Assembly (NCBI GenBank): GCA_001797185.1
Contig: MGOS01000053.1
Coordinates: forward strand, 1-46,231
Direction: 5' to 3'
DNA: 46,231 nt
Origin: Clostridiales bacterium GWB2_37_7
GTDB taxonomy: Bacteria > Bacillota > Clostridia > Lutisporales > Lutisporaceae
In this document: positions 1-8,237 of the stretch, one piece after another
Position numbering within the stretch: the first letter of the stretch is position 1
Layout: each line of letters begins with the position of its first letter
The notes under the pieces: generated by a model
Databases searched by the model: none
Told to the model about the DNA's origin: nothing
Seen by the model: only the letters and a program-made list of their open reading frames with translations
Position numbers and translations under genes: made by a program

Positions 1-315
1 TTGGATAACATGTTATGGGATAGAAAGCTAATAAAGGAGCTATTTGATTTTGAATATCGGTGGGAAGTATATAAGCCTGCAGAACAGCGCCAGTATGGAT
101 ACTATGTATTGCCCATATTATATGGCAGCCGTTTTATTGCAAGGTTTGAACCTGTTTTGGATAAGGAAAATAATAGTTTGATTATAAAAAATTGGTGGTG
201 GGAGTCCGGAATAAAAGTGACAGCAAAAATGCGCAATGAGCTGCAGCTAAGCATGAAACGGTTTATGGACTTTACCGGAGCGCAAAGCATTTATCAGGAT
301 CTATCTATTTTTTAG
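1..315 (+). CDS. C-terminal part of a YcaQ-like (HTH_42 / winged-helix DNA-binding) protein, truncated by the window edge
   Basis: Translation contains YGYYVLPILYGSRFIARFEPVLD, typical of the YcaQ family C-terminus; no start region inside the window. Confidence 0.65.
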   Translation: MDNMLWDRKLIKELFDFEYRWEVYKPAEQRQYGYYVLPILYGSRFIARFEPVLDKENNSLIIKNWWWESGIKVTAKMRNELQLSMKRFMDFTGAQSIYQDLSIF

Positions 316-334
316 CTTAGCTATTATATTTTTA

Positions 335-363
335 TTGACAATGTGACCATGTGGTCATATAAT
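335..363 (+). promoter_or_regulatory. Sigma-70-type promoter TTGACA-N17-TATAAT with a palindromic operator TGACCATGTGGTCA (344-357) in the spacer; related second site TGACTAGGTGGTCG at 378-391
   Basis: Read directly: consensus -35 at 335-340 and -10 at 358-363, immediately upstream of the TetR gene. Confidence 0.8.
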
Positions 364-412
364 AAAATCAAGACATATGACTAGGTGGTCGCCTAGAAAG
401 GAGCATGAACAT

Positions 413-1042
413 ATGCCAAAGCAAACTTTCTTTAACCTACCTGAAGAGAAAAAAGAAAAGCTCATAGAAACTGCTATTGATGAGTTTTCAAAGCAAAGCT
501 TCAAAAATGCCAGCATTAATAAAATTGCTGAAAATGCGGGTGTGGCAAAGGGCAGTTTATATCAATACTTTGAAGACAAAAAGGATTTGTACAAACATAT
601 TTTCGATATTGCAGGAAGTAAGAAGCAGGAATATTTAATAGGTTGGATGCATCAATTACAGCACTTAGATTTTATAGAAATCATTAGAGAGCTGTATGTC
701 AAAGGAATTGAATTTGCTCTTGAGAATCCAAAGCTGGCAGCACTAGCCAATCATTTCATAAAGGAAAGCGATGTAAAATTTAAAGAAGAAATTATGGGAG
801 TGGGAATAGAGAAAAGCAATCTCTTTTTTGAGGAACTGATAGAAAATGCAAAGAAAAATGGTGAGGTAAGCAAGGAAATAGATACGAAGGTTGGAGCTTA
901 CATCATCACAAATTTGAATACTTCCATCATGGATTATACGCTCAATAAAATGGAATATGAGGATATTTTAAAACATAAAGAAATGCTACTAGATAATGTG
1001 GACAAAATGCTGTTTATTATTAGAAATGGGTTTAAGTCTTAG
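413..1042 (+). CDS. TetR/AcrR family transcriptional regulator
   Basis: N-terminal HTH ETAIDEFSKQSFKNASINKIAENAGVAKGSLYQYFEDKKDLY; ATG at 413 follows AGAAAGGAG. Confidence 0.9.
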   Translation: MPKQTFFNLPEEKKEKLIETAIDEFSKQSFKNASINKIAENAGVAKGSLYQYFEDKKDLYKHIFDIAGSKKQEYLIGWMHQLQHLDFIEIIRELYVKGIEFALENPKLAALANHFIKESDVKFKEEIMGVGIEKSNLFFEELIENAKKNGEVSKEIDTKVGAYIITNLNTSIMDYTLNKMEYEDILKHKEMLLDNVDKMLFIIRNGFKS

Positions 1043-1060
1043 ATAGGGGAGGTGAAAAAA

Positions 1061-1183
1061 ATGCCATTATGGGGTTGGATCATTTTATTACTGATTGTTT
1101 CTGCAATCATGCTACCCATTAAGATGAGAATATTAAAGAAGATGACTCAAAAGAAGAAACAACCATTTGATGAGGAAGAGTAA
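1061..1183 (+). CDS. Small single-TM protein, 40 aa (MPLWGWIILLLIVSAIMLPIKMRILKKMTQKKKQPFDEEE)
   Basis: ATG preceded by AGGGGAGGTG; hydrophobic N-terminus then a charged tail; lies between the TetR and ATPase genes; absent from the supplied ORF track. Confidence 0.75.
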   Translation: MPLWGWIILLLIVSAIMLPIKMRILKKMTQKKKQPFDEEE

Positions 1184-1199
1184 GAATGGAGGCATTTTA

Positions 1200-2054
1200 A
1201 TGATAAGTGTTAAGGCTTTATATCATTCTTATACAAAGGATGAAAGCTATGCAGTTAAAAATGTTAGCTTTGATATACAAAAGGGTGAAATATTTGGATT
1301 TTTGGGACCCAGTGGAGCTGGAAAATCTACTACACAAAAGATATTGATTGGATTGATATCTCTACAAAAAGGTCAGGTTGCCATAGATGGGATGGACATT
1401 AAAAAAACGAATAGAGCCTTATTTGACAAAATCGGAGTATCCTTTGAACGTGCAAATGTCTATAAAAAGCTTACAGGAGTAGAGAACTTAAAATTCTTCA
1501 GTGAAATGTTTGGTGTGCCTACGGAGAATCCTTTGAAGCTACTCAAAATGGTAGGCTTAGAGGATGCTGCAAATAAAAAAGCAGGAGACTATTCTAAGGG
1601 AATGCTCCAGAGATTGGTATTTGCCAGGTCCATGATAAGCAATCCCAAGATATGGTTCTTAGATGAACCGACCTCCGGTTTGGACCCAAATACAACCAGT
1701 ATTATTAAAGGAATTATAAAGGAAAGGCAAGAGCAGGGTACAACGATTTTTCTAACAACTCATAACATGCATATTGCTGAAGTGCTTTGTGATAGAGTTG
1801 CCTTTATAACCAATGGAGAAATTAGTGCCATTGATTCTCCTAGAAACCTGAAGTTAAAATACGGTGAAAAGCTTGCAAGCATTGAATATATAGAAAATGC
1901 CATCCTCAAGAAAGCGTATCTATCCTTGACAGATGAAGGGCATAAGAAGAAGCTCAACGACATAATATCAAGCTGCAAGGTTGAGACAATGCATACACAG
2001 GAGGCGACCTTGGAGGAGATATTTATTAAGATAACAGGCAAGGAGTTGAAATAA
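1200..2054 (+). CDS. ABC transporter ATP-binding protein
   Basis: Walker A GPSGAGKS, signature YSKGMLQRL, Walker B IWFLDEPTSGLDP. Confidence 0.92.
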   Translation: MISVKALYHSYTKDESYAVKNVSFDIQKGEIFGFLGPSGAGKSTTQKILIGLISLQKGQVAIDGMDIKKTNRALFDKIGVSFERANVYKKLTGVENLKFFSEMFGVPTENPLKLLKMVGLEDAANKKAGDYSKGMLQRLVFARSMISNPKIWFLDEPTSGLDPNTTSIIKGIIKERQEQGTTIFLTTHNMHIAEVLCDRVAFITNGEISAIDSPRNLKLKYGEKLASIEYIENAILKKAYLSLTDEGHKKKLNDIISSCKVETMHTQEATLEEIFIKITGKELK

Positions 2055-2055
2055 G

Positions 2056-3096
2056 TTGAAAAGGTTATTTGGACTCCTAAAAAAAGATTTTTTGGTAGCA
2101 TATAGAGGCTATTTCTTTCTTATCATGCTAGTGGTTGCCCTAATATTAGTTGTTGTTACCAATTGGCTTATACCTGAAAAAGCCAATTTAGATGTCAAAG
2201 TACTGTATGCAGTAGAGGGTGAAAGAACTGAAAGAATGAATTCCTTGCTTGGATTCCTGCAAGGCGCTGAAGGAAGCCAGCGTCTGGATTCTAAGTCTGC
2301 TGTCATAGAGCTTATGCAAGGAGATAAGAATACAATAGGTGTAATAATAAGAGAGGCAGCAGAAAAACCTGTTATAGAGATCGTGCTGCAGGGCTATGAA
2401 AATCAGCAGAGTAGGAATGCGTTGGCACTTTCTTTAAGTGCAGCAATAGATGCCCAAAATATTGATTACAGCAATATAGAAAATGTGACATTGCAGGCTG
2501 TGGAACAGCCGGAAATACCATTGAACAAAAGCTTTGTACCTTTGATGATACTAAATGAGCCAGTTATGTTAGGCTTTATATTTCTGGCAACCCTAATATT
2601 CATGGAAAAGGAAGAGAACACAATCAGAGCATATTTGGTATCTCCAGTGAGAATCTGGGAATATCTGTTGTCCAAGATAATCATTATGGCAGCACTTGCC
2701 TTGATTTCTACTATCTTGATTACAGTTTTTACAGTAGGAATACACGTAAATTGGATTATGCTGCTTGCTATAGTGACAGCAGGCAGTGTATTTGGAGCGG
2801 CTTCTGCAATGTTTATAGCTGTCTTTTTTGACAATTTGTCTAAAGCGATGATTTGGATAATATCAATAAGCCTCATATTTACTATACCGATGGCAGCATA
2901 CTTTATACCAAGCTTTTCTCCATGGTTTATTACAATACTGCCTACTTATGATTTAATGTTTGCCATAAGGGAAGCAATTTATCCTGCAGGAAATCCGCAA
3001 ATATTCTACCAGAGCTTTATAACATTAACGATCATAAACGCAGCTCTTTATATAATGTCAATTGCACTATATCAAAGAAGCTTACTTAGGGATTAG
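2056..3096 (+). CDS. ABC-2 type transporter permease
   Basis: Multi-TM; ABC-2 permease pattern FMEKEENTIRAYLVSPVRIWEYLLSKI; TTG start. Confidence 0.85.
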   Translation: MKRLFGLLKKDFLVAYRGYFFLIMLVVALILVVVTNWLIPEKANLDVKVLYAVEGERTERMNSLLGFLQGAEGSQRLDSKSAVIELMQGDKNTIGVIIREAAEKPVIEIVLQGYENQQSRNALALSLSAAIDAQNIDYSNIENVTLQAVEQPEIPLNKSFVPLMILNEPVMLGFIFLATLIFMEKEENTIRAYLVSPVRIWEYLLSKIIIMAALALISTILITVFTVGIHVNWIMLLAIVTAGSVFGAASAMFIAVFFDNLSKAMIWIISISLIFTIPMAAYFIPSFSPWFITILPTYDLMFAIREAIYPAGNPQIFYQSFITLTIINAALYIMSIALYQRSLLRD

Positions 3097-3110
3097 GAGG
3101 CGTAAGTGTA

Positions 3111-4106
3111 ATGAAAAGGCTATTAGCAATATTTAGACGAGATTTAAAAAGCAGCGTCAGAGAGTTTTTGCTGCTATACATTATACTGGCTCCCATTGTT
3201 ATTGTAATTGGCTTGCGCTTCTTTATTCCAAGTGTAAATGCCATTTCCTTTCAATTTGCACTAGATAAAAGCATAGGAGAAACAGTAATAGCAGAGTTCG
3301 AAAAATATGGCAGGGTAGAGCTGTTGGATGGAAGAAAAGCAATAGAAAACAGAGTAGTCAAGGCTGACGATATCTTTGGAGTTATACAGAATCAAGAGGA
3401 TGATTATGTAGTAATATCTCAGGGTAATGAAGATGAAGGTACAAGCACCATCGCTCAGCAGATAATAGGAAATATGAACAGTGAAGAGGAGGCATTGGCT
3501 GTTACCTATAGTGATATAGGTGCGAAGATGTCCTCGATAACGATATATGGAGCAAGCTCTGTCATACTTATGGCAATTATATTGGCAGGCATGGTTATAG
3601 GGCTTAATATAATTGAAGAAAAGGAAGCAAATACGATGAACGCCTTAAGTGTAACGCCTATGAGGAAATTGGAATTCATTGTAGGAAAGAGCTTAATTGG
3701 GCTAGTACTTCCAGTCGTAGAAGCACTATTTGTAGTATGGATTCTTAACTTACAAAACGTTCATATAGGGATGCTTCTGACAATGACACTTGCTAGTTCC
3801 CTAATAGCGATTATTTTCGGTTTTCTCATAGGGGTATTCAGCAGCAATCAAATAGCAGGTATTGCAAACATGAAATTCTTGCTTCTATTTGTTTCAGCAT
3901 CCTTTATTGGTGCTGTGGTCTTGCCAGCCGGTACACAGTACTTTTTATATTGGTCTCCGTTATACTGGAGCACAATAGGTCTGATCAAGGTTATAACCAA
4001 TGAAGTCACATGGCTGCAAATTTTTCAATATACCTTATGGATACTGGGCCTGACTATTTTGATATTCTTACTAAGTGCAGGTAAAATCAAAAAAGGGCTG
4101 ACATAA
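3111..4106 (+). CDS. ABC-2 type transporter permease
   Basis: Multi-TM; IIEEKEANTMNALSVTPMRKLEFIVGKSLIG. Confidence 0.85.
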   Translation: MKRLLAIFRRDLKSSVREFLLLYIILAPIVIVIGLRFFIPSVNAISFQFALDKSIGETVIAEFEKYGRVELLDGRKAIENRVVKADDIFGVIQNQEDDYVVISQGNEDEGTSTIAQQIIGNMNSEEEALAVTYSDIGAKMSSITIYGASSVILMAIILAGMVIGLNIIEEKEANTMNALSVTPMRKLEFIVGKSLIGLVLPVVEALFVVWILNLQNVHIGMLLTMTLASSLIAIIFGFLIGVFSSNQIAGIANMKFLLLFVSASFIGAVVLPAGTQYFLYWSPLYWSTIGLIKVITNEVTWLQIFQYTLWILGLTILIFLLSAGKIKKGLT

Positions 4107-4153
4107 AATGCAAGCTCCCTTAGCAGATTTTTTGACTAAGTGAGCTTGCATTT
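4106..4153. terminator. Bidirectional terminator hairpin between convergent genes
   Basis: AAATGCAAGCTCCCTTAG ... CTAAGTGAGCTTGCATTT, 18-bp stem with one mismatch. Confidence 0.8.
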
Positions 4154-4154
4154 A

Positions 4155-4535
4155 CTACAGATTTGCATTAGAATTGCTTAAATCGGATTTCTTTTTAAAT
4201 CTAATCCAGCCTCTTCTACTTAAGAATCTTAGATACACTGTCAGTCTTTCGTATACTGGCTCACAGTCCTTATCAAATTCTTTTATTAGTATCTGACCGA
4301 TTCGATATACATTATTGCTGCCATCAATCAGCTGCCAAACCCTTGTGCAAAGCTTATCAAGCCTAATATCTCTAATGGTTGGCTTTCTGGTTAGCCATGC
4401 GACAAACCTATCTATAAGATTATCATGCTTGAAGATTGGATATATAACATTATCTTTCTGCATCCAATTGCTGCGATTTTTCATCGGTATATAAAGCATG
4501 AAATTATTTTCATTCTTTTTCTTTTTAAATATCAT
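4155..4535 (-). CDS. PqqD-like protein (stand-alone)
   Basis: LDKLCTRVWQLIDGSNNVYRIGQILIKEFD...VYERLTVYLRFLSRRGWIRF resembles the PqqD winged-helix fold. Confidence 0.7.
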   Translation of the reverse strand: MIFKKKKNENNFMLYIPMKNRSNWMQKDNVIYPIFKHDNLIDRFVAWLTRKPTIRDIRLDKLCTRVWQLIDGSNNVYRIGQILIKEFDKDCEPVYERLTVYLRFLSRRGWIRFKKKSDLSNSNANL

Positions 4536-4867
4536 ATAATCACCTCGAATCAGCTGTGGTATTTTACGTTACTGAAATTTCTCAATTCAATGTAATATCT
4601 AATAATTATTATGGGTATATTTAGAATTCCTCATTTTAATAGCTTTATTCTATATATTTCGTGCTAAACAATTTACATTCGCTAAAATAGCACGAAATCT
4701 TATCCACTGTTTATAAATCGCACAAAATACTTATTCTTTCAATGTTAAAACTTTAGTGCGATTTATCTGCTTTATACAAGTTTTTATAAACAATCAACAT
4801 ACGGATTTATTTATTAAAGTTACTCCATAATAATATTAAGTGAAGATATTAATTGTGAGGTGGTACT

Positions 4868-5812
4868 ATGCTCGATATTGCTTTGCTTGGCTGTGGTGGG
4901 AGTATGCCTATGCCTGAACGATATTTATCAGCTTTGCTTTTAAACTATAGAGGAAGAAAAATACTGGTAGACTGTGGAGAAGGTACTCAGGTATCCATGA
5001 GGTTATTGGGATGGGGATTTAAAACAATTGATGTTATTTGCATCAGTCATGGACATGGTGATCACACAGTGGGATTGCCGGGACTATTATCTACTATAGG
5101 AAACAGCGGCAGGATAGCGCCTCTTACAATAATAGGACCGGAGGGAATAACTGAAATTGTTAAGGGCCTGCGTGTAGTTGCCCCCTATCTTCCCTACGAA
5201 ATAAATATAATAGAGAATCCATTGGAGCCTATAAAGCTTGGCATAAATGTAGATGGAATTGAATTGAACGGTGAATTAGTAGAATTAGATATAAGAGCAT
5301 TGAAGGTTGATCACTCAGCACCCTGTCTGAGCTATAGCTTTTATATCAGGAGAAGACCAAGGTTTGATATCAGCAAGGCGATATCAAATAAGGTACCTAA
5401 AGTTGTTTGGAATATGCTTCAAAAGACAGGAGCCGTTGAGCATGCAGGGGTACTATATACACCTGATATGGTGTTGGGAGATGAGAGGCAAGGCATAAAA
5501 ATATGCATTGTGACGGATACTCGTCCAACTGAAGAGCTTCCTGGATTTATTAGGGAGAGTGATTTATTTATATGTGAAGGGACTTATGGGGCGGAAGAGG
5601 ATCTAGATAAGGCAGTAAAAAACAAGCATATGATATTTCGAGAAGCTGCTGAATTAGCATGTTCAGGGTATGTAAAGGAATTGCTGCTCACTCATTTTAG
5701 TCCTGTTATGCAGAATCCGGAGCATTACTTATTGAATGCTGAGTCGATATTTAAAAATGTGACAATTGGTAAGGACAGACTCATAAAAACCATAAGGTTT
5801 AAAAGTGAATAA
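4868..5812 (+). CDS. rnz: Ribonuclease Z / MBL-fold hydrolase
   Basis: LGCGGSMPMPERYLSALLL...VDCGEGTQVSMR...ISHGHGDHTVGLPGLL...VTDTRP. Confidence 0.85.
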   Translation: MLDIALLGCGGSMPMPERYLSALLLNYRGRKILVDCGEGTQVSMRLLGWGFKTIDVICISHGHGDHTVGLPGLLSTIGNSGRIAPLTIIGPEGITEIVKGLRVVAPYLPYEINIIENPLEPIKLGINVDGIELNGELVELDIRALKVDHSAPCLSYSFYIRRRPRFDISKAISNKVPKVVWNMLQKTGAVEHAGVLYTPDMVLGDERQGIKICIVTDTRPTEELPGFIRESDLFICEGTYGAEEDLDKAVKNKHMIFREAAELACSGYVKELLLTHFSPVMQNPEHYLLNAESIFKNVTIGKDRLIKTIRFKSE

Positions 5813-5814
5813 AA

Positions 5815-5840
5815 AAGGTGAAGCATAATTGCTTCACCTT
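5815..5840. terminator. Bidirectional terminator
   Basis: Perfect 11-bp stem AAGGTGAAGCA-TAAT-TGCTTCACCTT. Confidence 0.85.
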
Positions 5841-5859
5841 AAACTGTTGTTTTTGTTGT

Positions 5860-7875
5860 TTAGAAATTCTTTATCTCAAAAGTTCCTGTTACAGAGGAGC
5901 TAGCGTCCATCTTGAAAGTTTGAGCATATTCTTGTGAAGAGAAGTAAATATTTCCTTCAACCTTTGTGCCTATCAACTCGAAGCCAGGAGCGGAAACATA
6001 AAGGTCACCTATGAAGGTTCCTTTTGATATATTAGCATTCGGGCTCTTTATGAAGAACTTTGGAACTGACAAGATGAAGCTGTTTGTTACATTTCTCTTA
6101 TCATCTTGAGTGTAAAGAGCAATCTTACGCTTTTCGCCTTTTGTCTTGTCATCCTTACTATAGAATATACCATCTAAAGTAAGGTCTTTTGTGAAGTACA
6201 TATCTCTAAGAGTAGAAGGAATCCAAGAACCTTCTGCACTGATTGCCTTCTCAAAAGCTGCATTAGTATCTACTATTGAAGCAGTTGCCACAGTATCAAC
6301 TACTGCGTATATCTTATTTCCAGTAATGGAGCTAGCTGCATCCATTTTGAAAGTATCCATAGCTTCTCTAGTAGTGAAAATTACATTTCCATCTACCTTA
6401 GCAGCAATTAGATTGAAGTTAGGTGCTGAAACGTAAACATCACCCTTGAATGTTCCTTTTGAAATATTAGCATTTGGGCTCTTAACAGTTAACTTTGGTG
6501 CTGTTAATGTAAATGAACGAGTTGTAACTTTTTTAGCGTCTTGAGTATAAAGAGCAATCTTACGCTTAAGACCTTTTGCCTTGTCATTCTTGTCATAGAA
6601 AACACCATCTAAAACAAGCTCTTTATCAAAAGTTAAGTCTCTAAGAGTAGAAGGAATCCAAGAACCTTCTGCGCTTATTGCCTTCTCAAAAGCTGCATTG
6701 TCACGTACTATTGAAGCAGTTGCTACAGCATCAACATCTGCAAGTATTTGCTTGCCTGTGATGGAGCTAGCAGCATCCATTTTGAAAGTGTCCTTAGCTT
6801 CTTGAGTTGTAAAAATTACGTTTCCGTCTACTTTAGCAACAATTAGATTGAAGTTAGGTGCTGAAACGTAAACATCACCCTTGAATGTTCCTTTTGAAAT
6901 ATTAGCATTTGGGCTCTTAACAATTAACTTTGGTGCTGTTAATGTAAATGAACGAGTTGTAACTTTTTTAGCGTCTTGAGTATAAAGAGCAATCTTACGC
7001 TTTTCGCCTTTTGCCTTGTCATTCTTGTCATAGAAAACACCATCTAAAACAAGCTCTTTATCAAAAGTTAAGTCTCTAAGAACAGAAGGAATCCAAGAAC
7101 CTTCTACGCTTATTGCCTTCTCAAAAGCTGCATTGTCACGTACTATTGAAGCAGTTGCCACAGCATCAACATCTGCAAGTATTTGCTTGCCTGTGATGGA
7201 GCTAGCTGCATCCATAGTGAAAGTATCCTTAGCTGCTTGAGTTGTGAAAATTACATTTCCATTAACCTTTTGACCTACTAATTTGAAGTTTATAGCACTA
7301 ACATAAATATCACCATTGAATGTTCCTTTTTCAAGGCTAGCCATTGGGCTCTTAATAGTTATTGATGGTGCTGTTAAACTGAAGCTTGCAGTTACATTAC
7401 GCTTATCGTCTTGAGTGTAAAGACCTATCTTACGTTGAATAGCATCTATTCCTGTAACCTTGTCTTTCTTACCGTTCTTGAAAACGCCATCTAGAACAAG
7501 AGCTTTATCAGTAGTAAGGTCTTTAAGTGTAGTAACAATCCATTCGCCATCTGCACTAATTCCTTTTTCAAAAGCAGCTACATTGTCTACTAATGATGCA
7601 GTAGTCACAACATCTACAACTGGCGCTGGAGCCGGTGTTGGTGCAGGCGTTGGTACTGGTGCAGGCACTGGAGCTGGCTTTGGCGCTGGAGCCGGTGTTG
7701 GTTTTGGTGTTGGTGTTGGCTTTGGAGCCGGTGCTGGTGCCGGTACTGGTGCTTCACCAGTAGCAGCAGCTACTACGTCTACCCCAGTTTGGTTCACTGT
7801 TACTGTATCAGCAGCATAAACAGCTGATGATAATAGCATTGTTGCAGCAACGGTCATAGCTAGAAGCTTTCTCAT
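5860..7875 (-). CDS. Secreted repeat protein: signal peptide, Pro/Ala/Lys-rich linker, four ~145-aa repeats
   Basis: MRKLLAMTVAATMLLSSAVYAAD signal peptide; PAPAPKPTPTPKPTPAPAP linker; repeated AAFEKxIS-xGxW...SPNANISKGTFKGDVYVSAPNFNLI...MDAASSITG. Confidence 0.85.
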   Translation of the reverse strand: MRKLLAMTVAATMLLSSAVYAADTVTVNQTGVDVVAAATGEAPVPAPAPAPKPTPTPKPTPAPAPKPAPVPAPVPTPAPTPAPAPVVDVVTTASLVDNVAAFEKGISADGEWIVTTLKDLTTDKALVLDGVFKNGKKDKVTGIDAIQRKIGLYTQDDKRNVTASFSLTAPSITIKSPMASLEKGTFNGDIYVSAINFKLVGQKVNGNVIFTTQAAKDTFTMDAASSITGKQILADVDAVATASIVRDNAAFEKAISVEGSWIPSVLRDLTFDKELVLDGVFYDKNDKAKGEKRKIALYTQDAKKVTTRSFTLTAPKLIVKSPNANISKGTFKGDVYVSAPNFNLIVAKVDGNVIFTTQEAKDTFKMDAASSITGKQILADVDAVATASIVRDNAAFEKAISAEGSWIPSTLRDLTFDKELVLDGVFYDKNDKAKGLKRKIALYTQDAKKVTTRSFTLTAPKLTVKSPNANISKGTFKGDVYVSAPNFNLIAAKVDGNVIFTTREAMDTFKMDAASSITGNKIYAVVDTVATASIVDTNAAFEKAISAEGSWIPSTLRDMYFTKDLTLDGIFYSKDDKTKGEKRKIALYTQDDKRNVTNSFILSVPKFFIKSPNANISKGTFIGDLYVSAPGFELIGTKVEGNIYFSSQEYAQTFKMDASSSVTGTFEIKNF

Positions 7876-7910
7876 TTTGTATCCCCCTTATAAATTTTTG
7901 GCTAAGCTTG

Positions 7911-8027
7911 TTATAAATTTGACTAATTAGTATACAAACTACCAAAAGTATGCCTAATTGGTTACACTTTGTGATAAAATTGACTAACTAAGATACAAAT
8001 CTATAAAGCTTGCTATAAAATGACTAA
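7911..8027 (-). repeat. Iterated motif upstream of the repeat-protein gene (plus strand: ATAAA-TTGACTAA-TA--ATACAAA)
   Basis: TTATAAATTTGACTAATTAGTATACAAA (7911-7938), GATAAAATTGACTAACTAAGATACAAA (7973-7999), TATAAAATGACTAAG (8013-8027). Confidence 0.6.
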
Positions 8028-8237
8028 GCCTAAATAATATTCGACAGAGAATTGGATTTTCCTGCATGCCAGGCTAAAACTTGTATTATATTTTTAATAT
8101 ATATGATTGAGTGGAGATATATAGAATAGTAATGTAAACTCAATAGCTGTTCAATCGCATACATAGGTGCTATACAATTTAATTTACAATATACCCCCAT
8201 TATGGTATATTCAAGAAAAAGCACTGGTGGTGTAAGA

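Noticed and set aside
7460-7819. 119-aa plus-strand ORF rich in GAGAGVGAGVGTG
   Set aside because: Antisense of the Pro/Ala-rich linker of the secreted repeat protein; low-complexity artefact.
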